Assembly (NCBI GenBank): GCA_002336975.1
Contig: DDFA01000080.1
Span: 22,090-29,759, forward strand
Direction of reading: 5' to 3'
Length of the DNA: 7,670 nucleotides
Source of the DNA: Phyllobacteriaceae bacterium UBA1940
GTDB taxonomy: Bacteria > Pseudomonadota > Alphaproteobacteria > Rhizobiales > Rhizobiaceae
In this document: one piece after another, positions 1 to 6,232 of the stretch
Layout: each line of letters begins with the position of its first letter
Numbering within the stretch: position 1 is the first letter of the stretch
Translations under genes and position numbers: made by a program
Notes under the pieces: generated by a model
The model's input: the letters and a program-made list of their open reading frames with translations, nothing else
Databases searched by the model: none
What the model was told of the DNA's origin: nothing

Positions 1-489
1 GCGCTGAACGCCATCACCAACCCGCTGACCAACTCCTACAAGCGTCTGGTTCCAGGCTATGAAGCGCCGGTGCTGCTCGCCTATTCGGCGCGCAACCGTT
101 CGGCGTCCTGCCGCATTCCGTTCGGCTCGTCGCCGAAGTCGAAGCGCGTCGAGGTCCGCTTCCCCGATCCGGGCGCGAACCCCTATCTCGGCTTCGCCGC
201 GCTGCTGATGGCCGGCATCGACGGCATCAAGAACAAGATCCACCCCGGCCAGCCGATGGACAAGGATCTCTACGACCTGCCGCCGAAGGAACTGAAGAAG
301 ATCCCGACCGTCTGCGGTTCGCTGCGCGAGGCGCTGCAGTCGCTCGACAAGGATCGCGGCTTCCTCAAGGCCGGCGGCGTCTTTGACGACGACCAGATCG
401 ACGCCTATATCGAGCTGAAAATGGCTGAGGTAATGCGCTTCGAAATGACCCCGCACCCGGTCGAATACGACATGTACTATTCGGTGTAA
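1..489 (+). CDS. glnA: Glutamine synthetase type I, C-terminal part (5' end outside window)
   Basis: This is the last 162 residues of glutamine synthetase, which makes glutamine from glutamate, ammonia and ATP in the cytoplasm as a dodecamer. The frame is open from the first base, so the first roughly 300 of the usual 469 residues lie upstream. Visible family features are [17 protein letters not shown] near the left edge, the arginine-rich active-site stretch [12 protein letters not shown], the glutamate-containing [13 protein letters not shown], and KDLYDLPP. The tyrosine of KDLYDLPP (codon 271-273) aligns with the residue adenylylated by GlnE in GSI-beta enzymes, so post-translational control by adenylylation is likely. 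The protein ends in EYDMYYSV, the usual GlnA terminus. In rhizobia glnA normally follows glnB, which would be off the left edge. A dyad and an intrinsic terminator follow the stop. The identification is very secure. Confidence 0.97.
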   Translation, partial: ALNAITNPLTNSYKRLVPGYEAPVLLAYSARNRSASCRIPFGSSPKSKRVEVRFPDPGANPYLGFAALLMAGIDGIKNKIHPGQPMDKDLYDLPPKELKKIPTVCGSLREALQSLDKDRGFLKAGGVFDDDQIDAYIELKMAEVMRFEMTPHPVEYDMYYSV

Positions 490-504
490 GCTGTTCTAAC
501 AGCT
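489..504. repeat. Perfect 7-bp dyad overlapping the glnA stop
   Basis: AGCTGTT (489-495) and AACAGCT (498-504) are perfect reverse complements separated by only CT. The left arm begins on the last base of the glnA TAA. A two-base loop is tight, so in RNA the innermost pair would probably open. The site may be a small 3' hairpin in front of the terminator or a DNA palindrome; its function is unknown. Confidence 0.5.
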
Positions 505-519
505 ACGAAAAGCAACGTA

Positions 520-545
520 CCCCGGCGGCGACGCCGGGGTTTTTT
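520..545 (+). terminator. Rho-independent terminator of glnA
   Basis: CCCCGGCG (520-527) pairs with CGCCGGGG (532-539) around a GCGA loop, which is a GNRA tetraloop. Six T residues (540-545) follow at once. An 8-bp GC-only stem with a stable loop and a U tract is a textbook intrinsic terminator, placed 31 bases after the glnA stop. Confidence 0.93.
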
Positions 546-681
546 GTGTGCCCGGCGGATGATGCTTGCCAACGGTGCTTTTGGGTGGATGCGACCGGAA
601 CTAAGGTCTGGCTTTGCGCAGCGTCCGCGGCCGGCTAGTTTCTGAACGATCCTTTGCAGGCGCGAAACTGCTGTCGCTGAC

Positions 682-981
682 ATGACATTTGTTGATCTTG
701 TTCAATCCCAGCTTCTCGATCCGTTCCGTATCGGGCTGCTTGTCGCGCTCGTCCTCACGACGCGCCGCACGGCGGCGCATACCGGCAACTGGCTTCCCCT
801 GGCCCCGGGCGTCCTGTTTGTCGCGGTGATCATTCCAGCCACACTGTCGACGCCGCAGGCCGGCCTCATGACGGCGATCGGCGCCGGCCTCATGTCCAAC
901 GCCATCATTCTCGCCGTCATCTTAGGCCTGTCGGCGCTGTGGTCGCGGTTTGCCGGCAGCCCCGGCGGCGACCGGTCCTAA
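682..981 (+). CDS. Small hypothetical inner-membrane protein, 99 aa
   Basis: I do not recognise a named family. The protein has three hydrophobic stretches at about residues 15-27, 38-54 and 66-86. The positively charged turn TTRRTAAH after the first suggests its topology. The tail AGSPGGDRS is polar. ATG 682 is the only plausible start in the frame, but no convincing Shine-Dalgarno sequence precedes it. The gene lies 136 bases after the glnA terminator in the same direction, so it needs its own promoter, and I see no clear one. Its TAA (979-981) overlaps the TAG of the opposite-strand neighbour. The hydrophobic periodicity and the clean fit between neighbours make a real gene more likely than a chance frame; the function is unknown. 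Confidence 0.62.
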   Translation: MTFVDLVQSQLLDPFRIGLLVALVLTTRRTAAHTGNWLPLAPGVLFVAVIIPATLSTPQAGLMTAIGAGLMSNAIILAVILGLSALWSRFAGSPGGDRS

Positions 982-1649
982 CTGCCGGCCGGCGACGACA
1001 GCCAGTCGCGCACGATAGCCGCGCCGTCGACCCGGCGGCGATAATCCTGGGTCACCTCGTTCCAGGCGAAGCGCATCGAGTTCTCGACAATCTCGCGATC
1101 GTATTTCTTGTGGTCGTCGGATATCGGCGCCCAGCGGATCAGCGCCTTGGGACTTTCGAAGAATGGATTCGCGCCGGCGGCGACATTGTCCCAGACGGTC
1201 TTTTCGGCCCTGACGCCGAACGCCTTGCGCCAGTTGGCCAGTTGCTCCCTGGTCGCCCAATTCGCATTGTCGTCGAGACCTGAGTGGTAACAGGCTTCGG
1301 CCAAGGCGATCCGGGCCGTCGACGCGGTTTCCCGTCCAGCCGTGGCGTGAGCCACCGCAAAAACCGTCATGTCCGCCAGCCCCGCGGCAAAAACCTGGAT
1401 GTTGGCGGCCTGGATCGACCTTCCGAATTCGGGGTCTTCGAACATCGTCGGATAGCGCATGCCGATTCGTTCCTTGAGATAGCCGTAGAGTTTCTTCTGG
1501 CCGATCAGCGCCGACCGCGTCGACACGAACGAAAACATCCGGTCGACGCTGTCGATCGGCGCACGGTCTGTCCTGGCCGAAAGCCGCGCCAAGGTCTCGG
1601 TGGCCCATTGCAGACCATGTGACAGCTGTTTCAACACGCCGATCGCCAT
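978..1649 (-). CDS. Conserved-type hypothetical protein, 223 aa
   Basis: I do not recognise the family. The product is soluble-looking, with no signal peptide and no membrane segment, and it is rich in helix-forming and aromatic residues. Examples are KKLYGYLKERIGMRYPTMF near residues 52-70, ACYHSGLDDNANWATREQL around 120, and a charged C-terminal part with DDHKKYDREIVENSM and NEVTQDYRRR. Histidine and acidic residues are scattered, but I see no catalytic motif I can name. The ATG at 1647-1649 is preceded on the minus strand by a weak purine-rich GCGGGA, about 9 bases away. The reverse complement of 978-980 gives the TAG stop, which overlaps the stop of the plus-strand gene ending at 981. No terminator separates the convergent pair. 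A shifted, shorter frame over the same bases (922-1608, -) has the arginine- and glycine-rich composition of a shadow, which supports this frame as the real one. Confidence 0.75.
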   Translation of the reverse strand: MAIGVLKQLSHGLQWATETLARLSARTDRAPIDSVDRMFSFVSTRSALIGQKKLYGYLKERIGMRYPTMFEDPEFGRSIQAANIQVFAAGLADMTVFAVAHATAGRETASTARIALAEACYHSGLDDNANWATREQLANWRKAFGVRAEKTVWDNVAAGANPFFESPKALIRWAPISDDHKKYDREIVENSMRFAWNEVTQDYRRRVDGAAIVRDWLSSPAGS

Positions 1650-1685
1650 TTCGAATTCCCGCTCATCCGATTCCCGGTCACGACC

Positions 1686-1719
1686 GTCTGACGCCTCTAC
1701 GCGTCTGGCCCTGTCAGAC
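1686..1719. repeat. Spaced inverted repeat upstream of the 978-1649 gene
   Basis: GTCTGAC (1686-1692) and GTCAGAC (1713-1719) are perfect inverted arms with 20 bases between them. Arm centres are 27 bp apart, which is not an integral number of helical turns. It lies 37-70 bases upstream of the minus-strand start, where an operator or promoter would be expected. The function is unproven. Confidence 0.35.
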
Positions 1720-1790
1720 CCGCAGCCTCCCCCGTTTCGAGATCATCCATGCTGTCCGGTCAAGGCAGGAAATGAACGATCGCTGAACCG

Positions 1791-1821
1791 GGGCGGGCCG
1801 CCCGGTCAGTCTGTCCCGCCC
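1791..1821. repeat. GC-rich hairpin candidate in the leader
   Basis: GGGCGGG (1791-1797) can pair with CCCGCCC (1815-1821) around a 17-base loop, followed by GTCTTT. It could be a weak terminator or leader structure, but the loop is long and the T tract poor. GC-rich DNA often gives such pairs by chance. Confidence 0.25.
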
Positions 1822-1978
1822 GTCTTTGGGGCGTCAACCGCCGAGCACGCTTCTAACAACCGCATACTACGATGTGATTATTTGCACGATTGCTGCGTTC
1901 TGCGATCCTTAGCAAGCTGCGCATTGAGTCTGCGCGGCATCGGAGGCGACGCCGGGGGAGGAACTGCCGGCGCAAAGT

Positions 1979-1985
1979 GGGGAGG
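1979..1985 (+). promoter_or_regulatory. Strong Shine-Dalgarno site that fixes the DUF4212 start
   Basis: GGGGAGG ends 7 bases before ATG 1993. This is the best ribosome binding site in the leader. It places the start at 1993 rather than at any upstream codon in the same open frame. Confidence 0.85.
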
Positions 1986-1992
1986 ATGCAAC

Positions 1993-2253
1993 ATGGCCAG
2001 CAATGACGCCGGAAATCGCGCCGAGCATTGGCGCAGAACACGAAATCTCAACACCATCATCATGATCCTGTGGGCAATCTTCGCGATCATCATTCCGTGG
2101 AGCGCAAGCTCGCTCAACTCGATGTCGTTCCTTGGGTTCCCGCTGGGCTACTACATGTGCGTCCAGGGCTCCCTGATCGCCTTCCTTGCGCTCATCTGGG
2201 TGCAGAACTGGCGCCAGGACAAGATCGACGACGACTTCGGCATGAGCGAATAG
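1993..2253 (+). CDS. DUF4212 family sodium/substrate symporter small subunit, 86 aa
   Basis: This is the small membrane partner that normally precedes a VC_2705-type sodium:solute symporter. It has a charged N-terminus (EHWRRTRNLN), a first membrane helix at about residues 20-37, the conserved-looking FLGFPLGYYMCVQGS turn, a second helix at about 56-71, and an acidic tail (DKIDDDFGMSE). The length and two-helix plan fit the family. Start 1993 was chosen for its near-perfect Shine-Dalgarno site; the frame continues upstream to about 1600, but that part looks non-coding. The large subunit starts 10 bases after the TAG with its own GGAGG, so the two are one operon. The exact role of the small subunit, perhaps assembly or stability of the transporter, is inferred from gene pairing. 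Confidence 0.92.
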   Translation: MASNDAGNRAEHWRRTRNLNTIIMILWAIFAIIIPWSASSLNSMSFLGFPLGYYMCVQGSLIAFLALIWVQNWRQDKIDDDFGMSE

Positions 2254-2263
2254 GGAGGCGACG

Positions 2264-4084
2264 ATGGCAGTTTCTGAATCGACAGGACGCGCCCGCTTCC
2301 TGGACAATCTCGGCAAGGTCTATGCGATCTACACGCTCGGCTTTGCCGGCTTCTTCATCCTGATGGCGCTGCTCGAGAAGGCAGGCGCAAGCGCCCAGAC
2401 GATCGGCATCGGGTTCCTGATGTTCACGATCGCCATTTACGCCATCATCGGCTGGCTTTCGCGAACAGCGGAGGTCGACGCCTATTACGTCGCCGGCCGC
2501 GAAGTGCCTGCCGTCTACAACGGCATGGCGACGGCGGCTGACTGGATGTCCGGCGCGTCGTTCGTGGCGATGGCCGGCGGCGTCTATTTCGGCGGCTATC
2601 CCTATCTCGGCTACATCATCGGCTGGACGGGCGGCTATGTCCTCGTCAACTCGCTGCTGGCGCCGTACCTGCGCAAGTTCGGCTGCTACACGGTGCCGGA
2701 TTTTGTCGGCACCCGCTACGGCGGCAACCTGGCGCGCTTCTGCGCCGTCGTCGTGCTCGTGGTGGCGTCGTTCACTTATGTGACGGCGCAGATCAACGCC
2801 ACCGGAACCATCGCCGCGCAGACGCTCGGCGTGCCCTTCGAGGCCGGCGTCTGGCTCGGCCTGCTCGGCATCTTCATCTGCTCGATGCTCGGCGGCATGC
2901 GCGGCGTCACCTGGACCCAGGTTGCGCAGTATATCGTGCTGATCATCGCCTATCTGGTGCCGATCATCTGGATGTCCAACAAGCAGGGCTTTGGCATCAT
3001 TCCGCACTTCTCCTATGGCGAGGCGCTGGCCCGGATCACCGAACTTGAGGGCCAGTACGGCCTGAAGCCGGCGGCTGAAGCCATCAAGGGCGTGGCGGTT
3101 CTCACCACACCCGCCAATGCGCCGGAAGGAAAAGGCTGGGCCATGGTCTCGCTCGCCATCTGCATGATGGCCGGCACGGCCTCCCTGCCCCACATCCTGA
3201 TGCGCTACTTCACCACCCCGACTGTGCGCGCCGCGCGCAAATCGGTGGCGTGGTCGCTACTGTTCATCTTCCTGCTGTATTTCTCGGCGCCGGCGCTCGC
3301 CACGCTGACGAAACTGCAGCTCCTGGATCCGAACCTGGCGACGTCGGTGATCGGCAAGGCGTTTGCCGACGTGTCGAACCTAGAATGGGTGAAGCACTGG
3401 AGCTCGGTCGGCATGCTCGCCGTCGCGGACCAGAATGGAGACGGCATCGTTCAGCTGAACGAGTTCTTCATGCGTCCCGACATCGTTGTGCTGGCGACGC
3501 CTGAAATCGCGGGCCTGCCCTATGTGATTTCGGGTCTTGTCGCGGCCGGCGGCCTCGCCGCCGCGATGTCGACCGCCGACGGCCTGCTGCTGGCGATCGC
3601 CAACGCGCTCAGCCACGATCTCTACTACAAGATCGTCGACCCGACCGCCGACACCAAGCGTCGCCTGACGGTGGCCCGCGTCTTGCTGATCTTCATCGGC
3701 GCCGCGGCTGCATTGATCGCGTCGCTGCAGCTGACGGGAATTCTGGGCGCAGTCGCGTGGGCGTTCAACTTCGCCTGCTCGGGCCTGCTCTTCCCGCTCA
3801 TCCTGGGCGTGTGGTGGAAACGCGCGAATGCGCCAGGCGCGGTTGCCGGCATGGTGCTCGGCTTCCTTGCCGGATCGCTCTACCTCTATCTGGTGTTCAA
3901 CGGCCTGATGACGCCGTGGTTCGGCCTCGATCATCTGCGCTTCGGCCTGATCGGCATGCCCGTCAGCCTGATCGCCATGATCGTCGTGTCGCTGATGACT
4001 GCGCCTCCGCCGCAGGAAATCCAGGACATGGTGGACGAGGTTCGGGTGCCGACCGGCGGCACCATTCTTGCTCAGTCGCACTGA
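2264..4084 (+). CDS. Sodium:solute symporter large subunit (SSS family, VC_2705/ActP-like), 606 aa
   Basis: This multi-helix inner-membrane transporter couples sodium entry to uptake of a small solute. Relatives include the acetate permease ActP, so a short-chain carboxylate is plausible, but the substrate cannot be read from the sequence. Family marks are ATAADWMSGASF (about residues 89-100, the unwound first core helix), GGMRGVTWTQVAQYIVL (210-226), and GLVAAGGLAAAMSTADGLLLAIANALSHD. In the last, S436 and T437 occupy the expected Na2-site position. Residues about 240-290 and 360-412 form long polar loops that make it larger than ordinary SSS proteins of about 550 residues. The second loop holds an EF-hand motif. 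ATG 2264 has GGAGG 5 bases upstream. A strong hairpin follows the TGA. Family assignment is secure; calling it actP would go too far. Confidence 0.94.
   Translation: MAVSESTGRARFLDNLGKVYAIYTLGFAGFFILMALLEKAGASAQTIGIGFLMFTIAIYAIIGWLSRTAEVDAYYVAGREVPAVYNGMATAADWMSGASFVAMAGGVYFGGYPYLGYIIGWTGGYVLVNSLLAPYLRKFGCYTVPDFVGTRYGGNLARFCAVVVLVVASFTYVTAQINATGTIAAQTLGVPFEAGVWLGLLGIFICSMLGGMRGVTWTQVAQYIVLIIAYLVPIIWMSNKQGFGIIPHFSYGEALARITELEGQYGLKPAAEAIKGVAVLTTPANAPEGKGWAMVSLAICMMAGTASLPHILMRYFTTPTVRAARKSVAWSLLFIFLLYFSAPALATLTKLQLLDPNLATSVIGKAFADVSNLEWVKHWSSVGMLAVADQNGDGIVQLNEFFMRPDIVVLATPEIAGLPYVISGLVAAGGLAAAMSTADGLLLAIANALSHDLYYKIVDPTADTKRRLTVARVLLIFIGAAAALIASLQLTGILGAVAWAFNFACSGLLFPLILGVWWKRANAPGAVAGMVLGFLAGSLYLYLVFNGLMTPWFGLDHLRFGLIGMPVSLIAMIVVSLMTAPPPQEIQDMVDEVRVPTGGTILAQSH
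3428..3463 (+). other. EF-hand-type calcium-binding loop within the symporter
   Basis: Residues 389-400 read DQNGDGIVQLNE. This fits the canonical 12-residue EF-hand loop: Asp at 1, Asn at 3, Asp at 5, Gly at 6, Ile at 8 minus one, and Glu at 12. It sits in the polar loop before VLATPEIAGLPYV, just ahead of the core helix that carries the sodium-site serine and threonine. Calcium binding is inferred from the motif alone. Confidence 0.7.
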
Positions 4085-4100
4085 GGCAAGCTAAGTCGAA

Positions 4101-4137
4101 CGAGAGGCGGGGTCTGTCGCCCCGCCTCTCGTCTTGT
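4101..4137 (+). terminator. Terminator of the symporter operon
   Basis: CGAGAGGCGGGG (4101-4112) pairs perfectly with CCCCGCCTCTCG (4120-4131) around a 7-base loop, and A4100 with T4132 can extend it to 13 bp. The following TCTTGT is only a partial T tract, but the stem is very stable. It begins 17 bases after the symporter stop. Confidence 0.85.
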
Positions 4138-4202
4138 ACCCCGACGTCGGAAGGCGTCGGCGCGGCTGTCCTTCGCGCCGCGGAGCGGAAATACCTTGGG
4201 GG

Positions 4203-4571
4203 ATGTCGTTGGAACACCTGATCTTTATTCACCCGTGGTGGGTGATCGCGATCGACTATGTGCTTGGTCTCATCATGTGGACGCTGATCGGCCGCGTCGC
4301 GATGGGCTTCTTCCTGCGCGACGATTCTGATTTCTTCTTCATGCGCTTCTTCGTCCGCGTCACCGATCCGTTCCTGAAGCTTTTCCGCCCGATTACGCCA
4401 AGCTTTCTGATCGACCAGTTCGCACCGCTCTACGTCGCCTGGTTCTTCTACATGATCCGCTTCTACCTGATGCCCTGGCTGCTAGGATATTCGGTGCTCG
4501 GCATGCTGTCGTTCCCGCTGGAAAGCGACATCGCCATCTGGCTGTACCAGACATTCGGACCAAAGCCATAA
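4203..4571 (+). CDS. Small YggT-like integral membrane protein, 122 aa
   Basis: Two hydrophobic regions (about residues 11-37 and 73-103) flank an amphipathic segment rich in phenylalanine and arginine, RFFVRVTDPFLKLFRP, ending in ITP (about 48-66). That order, with a DPFLK-FRP-ITP turn and a following D-F-APL stretch before the second helix, resembles YggT-family proteins, which are small inner-membrane proteins of poorly known role. ATG 4203 starts MSLEHLIFIHPWW. GGGGG (4198-4202) abuts it with no spacer, which is too close for a good Shine-Dalgarno. TTG 4209 would be better spaced but is a rarer start codon. The frame is open back to 4134, but that part overlaps the upstream terminator and a GC palindrome and is not protein-like. 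The gene follows the symporter operon terminator, so it should have its own promoter. A mobile-element copy begins 15 bases after the stop. Family call is tentative. Confidence 0.78.
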   Translation: MSLEHLIFIHPWWVIAIDYVLGLIMWTLIGRVAMGFFLRDDSDFFFMRFFVRVTDPFLKLFRPITPSFLIDQFAPLYVAWFFYMIRFYLMPWLLGYSVLGMLSFPLESDIAIWLYQTFGPKP

Positions 4572-4586
4572 AGCGCGTCGCGCCCG

Positions 4587-4617
4587 GAGCCTCGTGCCGG
4601 TATTCTGGTTCAATCTG
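4587..4617 (+). repeat. Left terminal inverted repeat of the element
   Basis: These 31 bases match the reverse complement of 4871-4901 at 28 positions, and match 7502-7532 directly at 28 positions. They therefore represent the shared terminus of the repeat family. Confidence 0.85.
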
Positions 4618-4659
4618 CCGGCGACAGTTTGGGACAAGGTCGAGGGTTTTCGCGCAGGT

Positions 4660-4674
4660 CGGGCTGGCAGCCCG
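4660..4674. repeat. Short GC hairpin inside the element
   Basis: CGGGCT (4660-4665) and AGCCCG (4669-4674) are inverted around GGC. It is a minor structure in the left half of the element. Confidence 0.35.
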
Positions 4675-4680
4675 GCCCAG

Positions 4681-4721
4681 CGATCAAACCCCGCTGCTGC
4701 GCAGCGGGACAGTTTTGATCG
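4681..4721. repeat. Two-part palindrome inside the element
   Basis: The outer arms CGATCAAA (4681-4688) and TTTGATCG (4714-4721) enclose the inner arms CCCGCTGC (4690-4697) and GCAGCGGG (4701-4708) around a TGC loop. An unpaired C on one side and ACAGT on the other separate the stems. Sixteen pairs in total make a strong hairpin on either strand. Confidence 0.75.
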
Positions 4722-4738
4722 GCAGGAAATACTTGTCT

Positions 4739-4763
4739 GTCGAATTGCGAATGGCAATTCGAC
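4739..4763. repeat. 10-bp palindrome inside the element
   Basis: GTCGAATTGC (4739-4748) and GCAATTCGAC (4754-4763) form a perfect stem with a GAATG loop. GU and GC pairs can extend it to about 14 bp in RNA. The same palindrome is present in the right copy at 7640-7664. Confidence 0.8.
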
Positions 4764-4870
4764 GGGCAGGGTTTGTGTTTGGCGGACGCCCACTACGTCG
4801 GGCGGCTTGCGCGATGCGCCACATCGAGGCTGCGCCGCCCTCCTGCTGGATCGTCTCACCAAACAACAAA

Positions 4871-4901
4871 CAGATTGGACCACAATATCGGCACGAGGCT
4901 C
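4871..4901 (-). repeat. Right terminal inverted repeat of the element
   Basis: This is the reverse-complement partner of 4587-4617 (28 of 31). Its outermost base, C4901, supplies the G of the histidine kinase TAG stop on the minus strand. Confidence 0.85.
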
Positions 4902-6232
4902 TAGGCTATGACCGGAGCCAGTTCCACAACAAGGCATGCGACAAGGCCAGGTCCGTCCTTGCGCATGGCGAGCGTGAGCGACGCGCCTTGTCGTTCGGCT
5001 GCCGCTTTTGCGATCGCCAAACCCAGACCACTCCCCTCGCCATGCTGGGGGCTTGAACGGAAGAATCTCTCAAACACGCGGGGCATGTCCACTTCCGGGA
5101 TACCGAGACCGGTGTCGCTGATCTCGATCCGGGCGTTCCGCCCGTCTGCGATAACCGCGACATCGACCGTTCCGCCCGGAGGCGTGTACCGCACCGCGTT
5201 TTCCATGAGGTTGCCGAGAATGATTTCCAGATCGGCCAGCGAACCGACGACGGTCGCGCTGTCCTGTCGCGTGATCCCCAGATCTATCTCTCGGGTCTCC
5301 GCGAGCGTGTTCAGGCGTGCAACTGTGTCAAGCGTAAGCTGGACGAGGTCGATCGGTTGCGGTGGCGGCGCAGCCTCGTCAGCATCATAGCGTGCGAGAC
5401 GCAAGAGCTTGCCAACCAGGCTTCCGGCTCGATCGATCCCGGCTTCCAGTTCGGTCAAACGCCGGGAAAACCGGGCGTCCCGGTCATCGTGCCGAAGGTT
5501 GCCGATCTGAATCTGCAACGCTGAAAGCGGCGTGCGCAATTCATGCGCCGCATCCGAGACGAACCGCCGCTGTTGCTCCAGCAAGGTGTGCAGCCGCGCG
5601 AGCAACAGATTGATTGAATTGACGAAGGGAATGATTTCCACCGGCGCGTCGCCGGTCGGAATGGGATCGTTCGCCGCCGCGTCCCGCGAGGCTACCGCGG
5701 CGGTCAGCCGATCGAGCCGGGCCATGATCCGGTCGATGATCCAGCCCAGCATCAGCAAGGACAATGGAATGAGGATCATGATCGGCAGCGCTGCCTGGAG
5801 CGCGGCGCTGGTCGCCAGCTCTTGCCGGACCCTGGTGTCCTGGGAAATCTGGACGGTTCGGTCGGGCGTGATCAGCGTGTAGACGCGCCAATCATTGTCA
5901 TTGGCCGAAATGTCGACGAACCCCGTTGCCGGTTGCCGCGGAAGATCGACGGCGGGATGCGACTGCCGTACCGACCGGCCAACGGCATCCCAGACCTGGA
6001 CAACGAAATCGTCCTCAGGATCGTGCGCAGCGCCGCCGTCCGGCCTGGCCGCCGGCGATGGCGGTGCATCCCCGACATAGAGCGCGATCTGCCGAAGCTG
6101 GTTGTCGAGGAAGCTGGAGGCCTCGTTGCGGGCAAGCAAATAGGACGCCGCCGCAGCGCAGACGCCAATGGCCGTCATCAACCCGACGAGCCACAGAAAG
6201 GCCGTGCGGCGGATGGAAATGGTGCGTGTCAC
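4901..6232 (-). CDS. Sensor histidine kinase, QseC/PmrB/TctE-like, 443 aa
   Basis: This membrane kinase should sense an envelope signal, autophosphorylate and pass phosphate to the regulator encoded upstream. In order it shows a first membrane helix (about residues 10-33) and a periplasmic sensor of about 110 residues with a QVWD, SHP, GFVDIS, WRVYTL and VQISQ pattern as in 2CSK_N-type sensors. A second helix (about 146-166) and a HAMP-like linker follow. The HisKA H-box is FVSDAAHELRTPLSALQ with the phosphoacceptor at H230. Next come the N-box LMENAVRYTPPGG (N345), G1 DTGLGIP (373-379), F-box FERFF and G2 GSGLGLA (400-406). All catalytic boxes look intact. I chose the GTG start because its GTGA overlaps the regulator's TGA; an upstream extension would have to read through the regulator gene and is not protein-like. 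The TAG stop uses the first base of the repeat element. Confidence 0.95.
   Translation of the reverse strand: MTRTISIRRTAFLWLVGLMTAIGVCAAAASYLLARNEASSFLDNQLRQIALYVGDAPPSPAARPDGGAAHDPEDDFVVQVWDAVGRSVRQSHPAVDLPRQPATGFVDISANDNDWRVYTLITPDRTVQISQDTRVRQELATSAALQAALPIMILIPLSLLMLGWIIDRIMARLDRLTAAVASRDAAANDPIPTGDAPVEIIPFVNSINLLLARLHTLLEQQRRFVSDAAHELRTPLSALQIQIGNLRHDDRDARFSRRLTELEAGIDRAGSLVGKLLRLARYDADEAAPPPQPIDLVQLTLDTVARLNTLAETREIDLGITRQDSATVVGSLADLEIILGNLMENAVRYTPPGGTVDVAVIADGRNARIEISDTGLGIPEVDMPRVFERFFRSSPQHGEGSGLGLAIAKAAAERQGASLTLAMRKDGPGLVACLVVELAPVIA

Larger units (their letters stand above)
1650..1992. other. 343-bp intergenic region between divergent units
   Basis: This gap must hold the promoters for the minus-strand gene ending at 978 and the symporter operon starting at 1993. 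I find no intact sigma-70 promoter that I would defend. Structured elements present are the inverted pair GTCTGAC (1686-1692) and GTCAGAC (1713-1719), a GC hairpin candidate (1791-1821), and four copies of CTGCG (from 1893, 1900, 1917 and 1930). An AT-richer patch at about 1852-1886 is the most promoter-like zone. The plus-strand frame stays open through the region, but it lacks protein-like composition, so I treat it as untranslated leader. Confidence 0.55.
4587..4901. mobile_element. MITE-like dispersed repeat, complete copy (315 bp)
   Basis: The element is bounded by imperfect 31-bp terminal inverted repeats (4587-4617 and 4871-4901, 28 of 31 matching) that begin GAGCCTCGTGCCG. It has internal palindromes and no transposase gene. 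Bases 4733-4905 reappear inverted at 7498-7670 with six substitutions and no gaps. The size, inverted ends and palindromes fit a non-autonomous MITE. They also resemble RIME-type intergenic mosaic elements of rhizobia, which carry two large palindromes, but I cannot confirm membership. TA flanks the right end (4902-4903) while CG flanks the left (4585-4586), so no intact target duplication is visible. The element fills the gap between the YggT-like gene and the histidine kinase and may act as the terminator or 3' RNA structure for both. Confidence 0.85.

Noticed and set aside
1874..1889. CRP-like half site (TGTGA-N6-GCACG)
   Set aside because: Only the left half fits the consensus, and this pattern is expected by chance in a region of this size.
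1881..1897. Sigma-54-like site (TTGCACG-N4-CTGC) before the symporter operon
   Set aside because: The invariant GG of the -24 element is missing and the -12 element is also imperfect.
1600..1992. Upstream extension of the DUF4212 frame, giving a 217-residue protein
   Set aside because: The extension is cysteine-, serine- and proline-rich without domain character and overlaps the minus-strand gene start. A strong Shine-Dalgarno site marks ATG 1993.
2192..3193. Long minus-strand open frame (333 codons) opposite the symporter
   Set aside because: It is rich in Arg, His, Asp and Ala in low-complexity order, the typical shadow of a GC-rich membrane gene. The sense frame is an unmistakable SSS transporter.
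3380..4081. Second long minus-strand open frame (233 codons) opposite the symporter
   Set aside because: Same shadow composition and no recognisable domain; explained by the codon bias of the sense gene.
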